Source: Rhodocollybia butyracea (taxonomy: Eukaryota > Basidiomycota > Agaricomycetes > Agaricales > Omphalotaceae). From it: DNA of 64,000 nucleotides. The stretch is taken from contig JADNRY010000281.1 in the NCBI GenBank assembly GCA_015501585.1, positions 1 to 64,000 of the forward strand, in the 5' to 3' direction. The stretch's first letter is position 1; each line of letters opens with the position of its first letter. Positions 10,741 to 20,432 of the stretch are shown piece after piece. A model generated the notes under the pieces. That model had not been told where the DNA came from, did not search any database, and was given only the letters and a program-made list of their open reading frames with translations. The position numbers and the translations under genes are program-made.

Positions 10741-12541
10741 TCATCTCCTCACTTCCATCCCTCCCCATTCCAAAACCCTAAGCAACGACTCATCACCCAA
10801 CCCATCCTTTACATCAAGCCCAACAACATCTCTCCATCTCTCTACTCCCTCCACACCCCGTGCCGTAGCATTACTCCAAAGCCCACTGTCAACATCCGAC
10901 TCTGGCACGCCTTTGAAGATCATGAACACGCGAACGACGACATCGGGTTTCGGGAGGATGTTTAAAGGCGCGGCGCGTTCATATGCGTTTTGGGAGATGA
11001 ATCGGAGTGCGATGTGGGTGTGTTTGTTGAACGAGGGGAGCCAGTACCTGGAAGAAGTATATCAATTAAGTATTTTGGAGGCACTTCGATGTGAGGATTG
11101 AGATGTACGTACGTGATAAAAGAGGTACGAGCCTCGGTGTGAAGCCCTAGTTCCTTGAGCGCTGCGTCTAGATACTGTGTGACACGGGAAAGAGGTAAGA
11201 CGACGGAGATGTTGTCGTTATCTGAGAGGTCGCTGGATATAGGATCGAATATGGGGCCGAATTCCTCAGAATCAGATTGTTGCCGTCCGGAGCCCAAACG
11301 TGGTGAATCGGGTGGAGATGGAAGTCTTCCTTGTGTTCTATAAGAATCTCTATTAGCATGAATAGACAGAGACTGGAGAGTGTCGAGCTTCATATGCATC
11401 TACATATGAATCTCGTCAAGTAATATGACGAGATTCATACGTAGATGCGTATGAAGCTCGACAATGGAAGGTAAAGCTCGGCTTACGATGCTTCCCAGTA
11501 CAAATAAGAGACCGTGAGCCCGGTGCTTTTTTCTGTCATCGTCTGATCTCGATGCGTATGGACATCCCATGTAACGCATTCTCCCGGAGACTTTTGGAGT
11601 TGGCGAGGTTGTACTGGGACTGCAGGATATACAGCAGAGAACTTCCACTGTGGAACGAGCGATACGGTGACAGAAACATCCATTTCTTCGCGTCCCTTCG
11701 GAGGAAAGATATAAATGACAGGTTTTTCAGCTACCCGATCCTCAAACACCTCCATAACGTCTATCATTTTCCGCTTCGCAGGGGGATTGCTCTCGAGCAC
11801 ATCTATAACGTCTCCATCTACCATCTTCAACTCTATCGGGGTCTTATCAAAATCAATCAGACCACCTTTATAGTGGAAGCGAATGCCTCTACAATCGCGG
11901 TCGAAGCCCTTCGTGAATACTTTCTTCAGCCTCCTGACTTTTGCCTTCCTTGAGACGCTGACGGTTGCGGTTTTGGATGCGTAGGACATGGTGAGGGTGA
12001 TGTGGGTGGGTGAAGTTAACATGGCACTGGAAGGCTGTGGATGCGCTGGAGGCACTGGAATCGATTCTTGCATCGGTGCGGATGTAGTTGTGGTGGTGTC
12101 ACTCGATGGGACCAGTACTGGTGGTAGTGGTACTGGATCCTGGGCTTGAGGAGCTTCTCCGGCTCGGGTTACCACAGAGATCTTGGTCACAAGCGGTATA
12201 AAATGTGTCCATGCCACGGCGGGCACTTCGATGCTGGTTCCGTTTTCGCACCCGGGGAGGTCAGTTGTTTCAAAGATGATCTTTTGATCGCTGTTGAGCT
12301 CGAAGATCTCTTGAACGAGTTTCGTTGTTTCCTGTATATCAGTGTATAGACATTCATATTCAATATTCAAGGTCAACAATATTTACAAACAAGGACAGCA
12401 TACCGCGTGCGATTCTAAAAGTGATTTTGGTAGAGCCATTTGACGCGTTTTGTAGGTGAAGACTATGTGTCCTGTGGCTTTTTTGAAGGACTTTTTGCCC
12501 TGAGAGCTCGGAGTTGTTGGTTTGGTGGTGTCCTTGGGCAT
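10741..12541 (-). CDS. UBL-E: full-length SUMO-like/KPVIY-module protein
   Basis: Exons 12541-12404, 12331-11487, 11349-11113 and 11047-10741 join in phase and encode 508 aa. Features in order: MPKDTTKPT start; FTYKTRQMALPKSLLESHA; DLPGCENG and VPAVAWTHFIP; Pro-rich linker; SUMO-like domain (HITLTMSYA ... MVDGDVIDVLE); a short extra insert (KRKMIDVMEVFEDRVAE) that looks like a partial repeat of the domain end; then KPVIYIFPP, EEMDVSVTVS, YLYWEA, SPPDSPRL, a longer acidic DSEEFGP segment, EARTSFIT, YWLPSFN, ERAAPL and PKPDVVVRVFMIFKGV. The diglycine is absent. Intron 2 is enlarged by an 83-bp hairpin. Function unknown; probably cytosolic or nuclear. Confidence 0.8.
11381..11463. repeat. 83-bp inverted repeat inside UBL-E intron 2
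   Basis: Two arms of about 38 nt beginning TGTCGAGCTTCATA are near-perfect inverted copies around a loop of roughly 7 nt. The other UBL genes lack this block at the same intron, so it was gained here. It may be a tiny MITE or a fold-back product. Confidence 0.85.
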
Positions 12542-13089
12542 GACGGTGAGAGCAGAGCAGAGAGAGCGGCAATGATCTTCGAACGGACATGTGATTCCAC
12601 GGCGTCGATTCACTTCGCTGATAAGATATTATGTGTTCGGCTATCGATGAATAGATGAATAAGGAGTCCTGCGAAGGACGCGTCGACGATATCTAATCTC
12701 ATTTCGGCGTGCTTGCCTGGGTAGTATCTCCGCGAAAAAAACTGCTCGAGGCTTGGTTAATGGTTGTCCAACAGAAAATGGCAGTGCCATACGCGAGCCA
12801 AGCTGTAACGTATATACGAGTCCTGAGATGGGTGGGAGGACGAGCGAGTATATACACGATGTCTAATCAGAGGAGATAAGATCAGATGAAGTAGGATGAA
12901 GTGCCGAAAATCACCGAACCGGGATAGCCATTGAAAAGGCGCCCAAGAATTTCGGGGGCGCCTCTCCCAGGAGCCTTATCAGCCGGCTTGTCGCGAACTT
13001 ACTCACTACTACTACTTGTATACGCCAATGCAGATTCTGATAAAGATACATTCCACCAGATATAAAAACTACTCGTAGTCCGATTTAAC
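12542..13089. other. Intergenic region upstream of UBL-E
   Basis: It contains the second copy of the GGCGCC cassette (12938-13080) and the UBL-E upstream region. The cassette again ends in the ALG5-type 3' flank (ATGCAGATTC ... TATAAAAACTACTC). No gene is supported. Confidence 0.5.
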
Positions 13090-13560
13090 CTTCCCCTTCC
13101 CAACGCCCCAACATCATCATATCCCCTAATCACCCCTAAATCCCAAACTCGCCTTCGAATTCAGTACATTCAACTTGCTCCCGCCGACCTCGTGCCACTC
13201 GACATCCACCTCCCGTACGGGGGTGTCCTGCACCTTCGCGAGGAGCACGAGCTCGACGTCGAACATCCACGAGGGGAGGTGTTGGTGCGAGAGGGGTTTC
13301 CGGGCGGCCGGGCAGGAGAATAGTTTGACAAACATATCATCATCATCCTCTCATCTCCTCACTTCCATCCCTCCCACTAAACAACGAATCATCGATCCCA
13401 CTCAAATCCACCTCTCGCACGAGGATGTCCTGCGCCTTCGCGAGGAGAAGCTTAAGGAGCTCGACGTCGAACGTCCACGCGGGGAGGTGTTGGTGGGGGA
13501 AGGGTTTCCGTGCGGCGGAGCGGGAGAATTGTTTGAGAAACATATCGTCATCATCAAGCC
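13090..13560 (-). pseudogene. Two tandem ALG5 C-terminal fragments, one fused to a UBL tail
   Basis: The minus strand reads twice through the same ALG5 block. The piece at 13543-13343 has FSRSAARKPFPHQHLP..FDVEL, then LAKAQDILVREVDL, and switches to DSLF..RDGSEEMRG, a UBL-type C-terminus. The piece at 13335-13126 has CPAARKPLSHQHLPSWMFDVEL, LAKVQDTPVREVDVEWHEVGGSKLNV. The intact equivalent is the last exon at 51134-51493. Catalytic parts of ALG5 are missing, so neither fragment can encode enzyme. The pattern is a tandem duplication of roughly 215 bp with a crossover into UBL sequence. Confidence 0.75.
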
Positions 13561-13562
13561 TC

Positions 13563-14674
13563 TCATCCTCTCATCTCCTCACTTCCATCCCACCCCACTA
13601 GACCCCACTCCAGAAACCTAAACAACGACTCATCGACATCACTCAATTTGTCCTTTCCGTCTCTCTCCACTCCCGCCACAGCCCGCGCCACAGCCCCCAC
13701 GTTCAACACCAACATCTGATCCCAGCACGCCTTTGAACAGCATGAACACACGAACGACGGCATCGGGTTTCGGACAGTCATAAGTGCCGCAGGTGCGTGC
13801 GCATGTTGGCAGACGAAGCGGAGTGCGATGTGGGTGTGTAGATGATGGGTTTTCGGCTACTCAATTCTCAAGCTCCATGCTCAAGCGCATCCACAACATC
13901 CCCGTCTCTCATTCAGTTCCGCAGGAGTCTTGTTAAAATCGATCAGACTACCGTTATAGTGGAACCGAATGCGCTGGCGATCCCGCTCGAAGCTCTTCGT
14001 GAATACTTTCTTCAAGGTTCTGACTTTTGCGTTCCGTGGGATGGTGACGGTTGCGGATTTGGATGCGTAGGACAGGGTGAGGCTGATTTGTGTGGATGAG
14101 ATTGGGGTGGACGAGATTGACGTGGAAGGTGTTGGAGCTGGTAGAGGCACTGGAAATGGAATGGGTTCTTGCTTTGGCGTGGAAGTGGTTGCGGTGCTAC
14201 TCAACGGGACTGCCAGTGGGCCTGATGGCAATGCTGGCGCTGATACTGGTACTGGATTCTGAGGAGCTTCTCGCGTTACGACAGAGATCCTGATTACAAG
14301 CGGCAATAAATGTGTCCATGCCGCAGGCGGAACCTCGATGCTAATTCCGTTTTCGCACTCGGGGAGATCAGCTGTTTCGAAGATGATCTTTACATCGTTA
14401 TTGAGCTCGAATGTCTCTCGAACAAGCTTGGTTGTTTTCTGTAAAGATATCCAATATCCAAAATCAGCAATACGAAGAAAGGTGAGTCTGCAAAACGACA
14501 TACCACATGCGATTCCAAAAGCGATTTAGGTAGAGCCATTTGACGGGTGTTGTACATGAAGATTATGCGTCCTGTACGTTCCAGTGCCGGTGAAGCTTGT
14601 AAAGGTTTATCTTTTTTAGCACGTTTTTTGCCGCGGGAGCGTTTAGCTTTCGACTTGGTGGTGTCCTTGGGCAT
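13563..14674 (-). pseudogene. UBL-F: internally deleted family member
   Basis: Exon 1 (14674-14504, MPKDTTKSKAKRS ... LLESHV) and exon 2 (from 14438) read openly to a stop at 13881: 242 aa covering DLPECENG, VPPAAWTHLLP, the Pro/Ser linker and the SUMO-like domain up to DFNKTPAELN. There the frame slips and ends ERRGCCGCA, where paralogs have NMRDGD. In another frame KPIIY follows, and the sequence then jumps near 13835 straight to the HIALRFV stretch of exon 4, so about 600-800 bp of module sequence is deleted. The remainder decays into a tail ending near 13563. An N-terminal Ubl-like product could still be made, as for UBL-B. Confidence 0.75.
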
Positions 14675-14690
14675 GGCAGTTTGCGGACGA

Positions 14691-14732
14691 GAGGAAGGAA
14701 GGAAGGAAGGAAGGAAGGAAAGAAGGAAGGGG
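14691..14732. repeat. GGAA microsatellite upstream of UBL-F
   Basis: A run of GGAA units (plus strand) lies about 17-58 bp upstream of the UBL-F start codon. Pyrimidine-rich TTCC runs precede the start of other UBL copies as well (25385-25425; 51595-51625). Confidence 0.9.
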
Positions 14733-14832
14733 AAAGAGAGCGGCAATGTCAAACGGACATGTGATGCGGCGGAATCGGTTCACTTCGCCGCAGCCGTGTA
14801 CTATTAGTTCAGTTGTACAGATTCAATAAAGA

Positions 14833-14888
14833 GCTAGCAACTACAACCAAACTTCCAAAAAAAGCGTCGGGGTATCAATGGTGTCCAT
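14833..14888 (-). pseudogene. ALG5 exon-1 relic
   Basis: The minus strand reads ATGGACACCATTGATACCCC and on to GTTGTAGTTGCTAGC, the first exon of ALG5 (MDTIDTPTLF...). It lacks one base in the T-run after ACGC, as does the copy at 63519. Sequence after GCTAGC is unrelated, so exons 2 and 3 are gone. It is the outer end of the left arm of the inverted duplication. Confidence 0.75.
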
Positions 14889-15713
14889 TAATCGCAAAGG
14901 AGCCGAATCATGTCGATATCAGTAGCATGCGCCTGAATTCACTGTATCTGTAGGGATGACGAGAAGATTTTGCGAAATCTAGAGTCTTGAGCAGTACGTG
15001 GACGAGAAGAGACGTGGAAGACGAATGGAATGAGCTGGCACGTGAGCCATGGGAAATACGGCAGCGCGGTCTGGTGACTGGATTAGCCATAATTCGCGAG
15101 ACCGAAGAAAAGGCGTTCACATAAGTACTCAAGCCTCAAGGGGCTTAGTATGATCCCAGATAGTCCCCAACTCTGACCGAAGGTAGGAAAATAACGTACG
15201 ATCGGGAAAAAACCTAGAAGTTCGAACAAGGAAATATATTCGAGTCCAAACGGGTTACTATCCAACTGTTATCTCGCTTTCTCCGTGCGCTTTGCCTTCA
15301 ATGTAGCCAAAATGAACGATGTGTTCAAAGATGTTTGTGCTTCGGTACTGCTGTGGGCAAGATCTGTGTGCGATTTTTTCGAGTCAAGCATTTTAAAACT
15401 GTGCGCTTTAAGTTTTCGTCCAGTCACATTTTTTTAGCTTGTCTTCTACAATTGTTCAGACACGGAAAGCTGTGATTCAATCTCCAAGTTTCAAGTCCAG
15501 GAGCTCTTAGACACCCATCCACGGGGCCGTAAATTGGTGCACACACACTTGTATGCACGCGTCCTGCAGAAAACTTCTAGGTAGCAGCGACTCATCAGAG
15601 ATGTCGGACATCTCCAAGTTGAGCGCTGGTCCATAACCCCTGTTTCATCATGATCAGCTGGAATGATGAACTTTTGACTTATACCTGTTCATGGGTATTA
15701 CAATGACAATACA

Positions 15714-15746
15714 ATGAACATGATATCACTGTGATATCATGTTCAT
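15714..15746. repeat. 33-bp near-perfect palindrome
   Basis: Two 16-nt arms (ATGAACATGATATCAC and its complement) flank a single T. The right-arm partner near 61020-61040 has only one half, so about 17 bp was added here in inverted orientation. Confidence 0.9.
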
Positions 15747-15932
15747 CACAACCTCCATATCTTAATTTCCAAGCTTTTCGAGCCTGTGATATCCTTGTAT
15801 CATACCTTTCTGCAAAACAGAGTAGAGTGTTTTTTACAATGATCTTCTGTGTGCTTGAAAGTGTCGGCAAAGCCCCTGTTTGGTCAAAGTAGCTATAGCC
15901 GCACAATAAAGTGCTCAATCAGTAACAGCACT

Positions 15933-16236
15933 ATCTGCAAAACCTGGGACAAGCAATGGGCTTCTATAGCATCCATAGCATACTAGCCCTGATCATCAAA
16001 ACGTGGGTGAGCTGGAGCCGTTGTCAGGCACCATACAGCCGTTTCCAGCGGCTCCCAGTGGCCCCCAGCGCTGTAGAGTGCTGGAAAGCGGCTTCCCGTC
16101 CATACACGTTTTGCTGATTGGCAACCCAGAGCAGTTCAGAGCGCTCTATAGCCAGTACCCTTGCTCTGGGGTGCGAATAGCAACTGAATAGAACTGCTCC
16201 GACCAAGGCTCCGATCAAAACCTAGGTTTTGCAGAC
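15933..16236. mobile_element. MITE with ATCTGCAAAACCTGGG-type ends, left-arm copy
   Basis: The 304-bp block starts ATCTGCAAAACCTGGG and ends CCTAGGTTTTGCAGAC. The interior is orthologous to 60334-60710 in the right arm, so it predates the duplication. No coding capacity is seen. Confidence 0.75.
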
Positions 16237-16329
16237 GACCAGCATCTAACTTGTCTTCTGACTTCAAAGTCCTCATGATGTGATATTAGGGCCATTGCCA
16301 TCACTATCTGTTGAGGTTGCACATACCCC

Positions 16330-19300
16330 CACCTCGTCATCACACCAATCAACGAGTGTAAGCCTGGTAAGATGGGCCCACATGCCAGGCCCCCTCCCCT
16401 GGATCTGGGACTTTCCCTACATCGCGAGTAATTCCGCGAATAATTCCAATTATTATCTAAAAGGAAAGGGTCTAGATGACCTAAGCATGTAGGCTGATGT
16501 ACTTAGCGAGCAATAACCTGCATAACGTCCCAGCCTGGTCCCGGCAAGTATGCCAAGTCCGGAACTGCCTCTGAGCGCTGACTCGAGCACTTGGCGCGGA
16601 CACTATCAATCACTGTCCGCCCATCGTCCCACCTTTGTCCGACTTTATGCTTAATACTGCAATAAAGATTATTTAAGCTGAAGCTGTAAGTGGTTTCCCA
16701 TTATTTTGGCCAGCATTCATTGGAAACCCTCCTACCTCACGCTCTCACGAACTCGTGCACCGGGAATTCAAGATGTAGCGAGATGCACCTGAGATTGAGG
16801 GCTGCTACCTCTGAAGCTTCTTGTTGCTCTCAACACATTATTTGCTTGGCTATGCTGCTATGGGCACACTGCGGCTTCTTTTGCATAATCATGCCCTGAG
16901 AACATGAGAAACAGACCGCATTATGCCTGACATGTAAGTTTTCAATCTCAATCATTTCTTCGTTCTTCCTTGGCAATTTTTACTGCCTCTAAGATGACAT
17001 GTCTCTCGGCGTCTCTACCTAGGTAATCCAGAAAAACTTCTGCCAGTGCACTCATCCAGCATGAAATCTCATTGAGGCCAACTCATTGACGCGCCAGCAC
17101 TCACATCCCGTAACTCACCTCTATCATCTGCCACTTCTGGTTCATCGCCACCACTTATCCTTCACTCTTACTACTTTGGAACTCAGGTTAGCCCCTTGTA
17201 TGGACCCAATATTAATTGATATGCTGAAGGTCAATATGGGATGGAACGGCGGGGTCTGGCAGCAACCTTCACAGGAAAGGAATTGATAATCGTTACAACC
17301 ATGCCAGTAACGTCAACGCTGGCATCGCGCATGGCGGATGCCATATAGTAAATTGATTCCGCCCAAAACAATGCTTCTCCGACTGGTACGTATGTAGTGT
17401 CTTAAGCTTGTTCTTCGACTTACCCTTGACAAGTATCTTTGAAAGCAGGGCGCCACAACTCCCGGTACATGTAATAACATGAGTTGAACATGCTCATAGA
17501 TACGCAGAGAAAGTACATAAGCAAGGACATTGAGAAGTGTTTTTAAAATTTTTCTTAACCTCGAATATCGAATAACTTGGAAGCCATGAGTAGCTACATT
17601 GACACGAAATATATTCTTTTAACTCTTTACTTGTAAGGAATGTATTCTTGAGAGTAAATTTGAACTCGAAGAAGCAACAAAGAAGATTGAACCATAATGA
17701 TTAGATATGGCCCGACTGTCTGATGCTTATTCTTGACACTCGCAACATCGAGCAAGGTGGATCTAAGAGGTTTGAGGCTGTGTACTACTGTAATTATCTT
17801 CAACTAGATGTAATCAATATGTGTATGTATTTTATAACACATCGGATCGTACATTGTTAGACTCCACTTTGTTCAGATGCCAAACACAAACTGCTACTGT
17901 AAGTATGGCTGTCTTCGTTACACTTTGCAACTCATACTTTTAAGGAAAGATATAACTTCAGCCACTTTATAGATACAGCTGTAAGGAACCCTCGCAGATA
18001 GCTAAATCCTCTCTACATGGATTATTTCACTGGGAAATGCACCCGAAATACTCATTTTTACTAAATGTCAAGACTAATACCCACGCATGTAGGTTGCAAG
18101 AAGCTATGTAGAATGGGATTTAAAGACAATTAATCTGTTTTTCTCTCTTACTACTTGGATACTTTTCAATCTGCATTCATTCAACAGCTCTGAAGGACAT
18201 CTAGTTTTATCACCTTTTCAAGTGCGAAGCAAGTGCAGCTGATGTATTCAATAAAATGACTACATAACAGAGTAAAGTAAATGTATAAGATACTATCAGA
18301 GCCAACGCACCTGTGATATCTAGCTCCAAAAATCCAAGAGCTTCAAAGGCAGGGATGCCGACAAAGACGGGCGGGCAGTCTTTATTAAGCGCCCAGTAAT
18401 TCCCGCCGTTATAATTAGTGGATAGCCGCGCGCGGTTTTCTTGATCTGCATTGAATACTAGTCGAAATAATTTGAATGGCATAAGATATGTGTAAAGAAA
18501 CAGTGCGTAATTGCGCAGAGCTCAAAACCAGGATATATTTGAGAGTAAGAGAAGGATGTACTTAGTACTTACTACTACTTGTCCACAAGTTTGTTAACAA
18601 CTGAAGCCCATGCATCAAGTGCAAGTATCTCAGTACCATTCTAGTTACAACAAGCAAAACCTGCCTGCCTTGCCCTTCCTCGTGCAGCCAACTTGGATGT
18701 TGAGTTGGACTCGGCGGGAATTGTACAAGACACGCTGAAAAGCGCCAAGATAATGGTGGGCCGTTGAGGAACAGCTAGGGCTCACGCAATACAGAGTATA
18801 AGGTCGGGATAGTGACAGGCGGGCAGCGATGCAGGTTCTTATCATCGGTTTTCATAGCTTACATATGCTGGTAAGTGCCGCAAGTGTCCAGCAACGACGC
18901 TACTTAGTACTTAGGGCCTGTTCGGCAACACGAATCCAGATTTTGTGTGATTTTGCCAGAGGCGAGATTTTGAAGACTTATATAAAATGTTCGGATCAGC
19001 TGGCCGGTCGCCATGACTCTGGAAATGACATAACATGACATAACTCCTGCCCTGACATGTCGGACGTTCCTCTCACTGTCCCGCAAGTCGTCCCGACCAC
19101 TCTCAACAATGCCACCCAGTGACCAACATGTTCTGGTCATCATCTTTCAAGTTTAATGTAATTGTATATTATTGTTAAAGCAATTTTATTTCTCTATATT
19201 GTCTAAGCAAGTTAAACCTAAAGTAAAAACTACATTTGAGAGTGGCGGGCATGTCTGAGCATTGAGCGGGGTGTTGACCTCAACATGGAAGAAATGTCTG

Positions 19301-19845
19301 ACAGCACGCGCGTTTACACGGAGCGCTCAACTGGCTGATCTGATCAATACTTACAAATGCTTGATGGCTTTTTTTATATGGTGGCAATACCTGGCAAATC
19401 CAAACAAAATCTGAGATTCGTGTTGCCGAACAGGCCCTTAGTTTTTGGCATAGCTTGCACGAATATTAGTTGCCGAAAAATACAGTGAACTAAGGCGGAG
19501 TAAGCGCAATGAAAGCTGACGGCGGGATAGCATCGGTTGATGAAGTCGTCGTAAAGGACGACGGGCGGGCTGTGATCTCCCAATGCAACGAATCTAAGTC
19601 TTGACAGCTGATGGGATTATTTGCCGAAAGATTGTTGCAATGTTATTGCACTCTTATCCCACCGGTTTCATATGGCTTACGAAGGTTCTATAGACCTTCT
19701 GGACTCTTGCCTTATTAAAAATATCTGGAATTATTCGCAGAATTACTCGCGATGTAGGGAAAGTCCCAAATCCAGGGGAGTGGGCCTGGCATGTGGGGCC
19801 CATCTTACCAGGCTTACACCCACTGATTGGTGTGATGTCGAGGTG
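16330..19845. mobile_element. 3.5-kb DNA transposon with about 120-bp terminal inverted repeats
   Basis: The two ends are inverted copies over roughly 120 bp, starting CACCTCG and sharing GTGTAAGCCTGGTAAGATGG and further blocks out to GCGAATAATTCCA. It is bounded by CATACCCC on the left (16322-16329) and CATAACCC on the right (19846-19853), an 8-bp target duplication with one difference. The right arm has the empty site (reverse strand near 60240: GCACATACCCCAACTCCC). An 8-bp duplication fits hAT, P or KDZ elements. No transposase motif is recognised in the interior, so it is probably non-autonomous; short ORFs such as 18210-18482 are not convincing. Most of 16500-18900 has no other identifiable content. 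Confidence 0.8.
18914..19437. mobile_element. PIF/Harbinger-like MITE nested in the 3.5-kb element
   Basis: The ends GGGCCTGTTCGGCAACACGA and its inverted copy are flanked by TTA on both sides (18911-18913 and 19438-19440). A 3-bp TTA duplication is the hallmark of PIF/Harbinger insertion. At 524 bp and without an ORF it is non-autonomous. Confidence 0.85.
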
Positions 19846-20432
19846 CATAACCCAACTCCCAAACCTATCATGATCTGTTTATAGTCTTACAGATGCTATC
19901 ATAATTCTGAGCCTCCAATGTTCTACAACATTTGCCATCTACTTCGCTATCACTTCCATCACCATCTACTGTCTACACTAGTTCCATCATGCTGTGGTCA
20001 GGAGTCTTGTTCAGTTGTACTTGTTGGATTTCTGTTAGGAAATCTGGTGTGTTCAATCAGGCGGTCAGGCCTGTGATCTGGCGACAGGTAGTAAGTGCAG
20101 TTGAACAAGGTATTAGATGCCTTGCAAACGCATGAGTACTATGGTACTAGCTTATATACTGTACCTAGTGTATATAGTATCACTAATATAATAAGTATAC
20201 AGACTTACAAACATACCGATCCGGCTACCTAATCTCCAGAGTTTTGCCGGAGCTATATGACATCGGTAGATATACAACAGTAGTACCTACTAGTAATGAT
20301 CTGTATTATATATGTAGCGCTTTTCCATCAACCATCAACCATCAATATCCGAACTATGCGGGTATATAGTCTCCACTTAAATATTCTTTTTGTGGTTGTC
20401 CAGTTTGTGTTCAATCATTGACTTCCTCTTAT

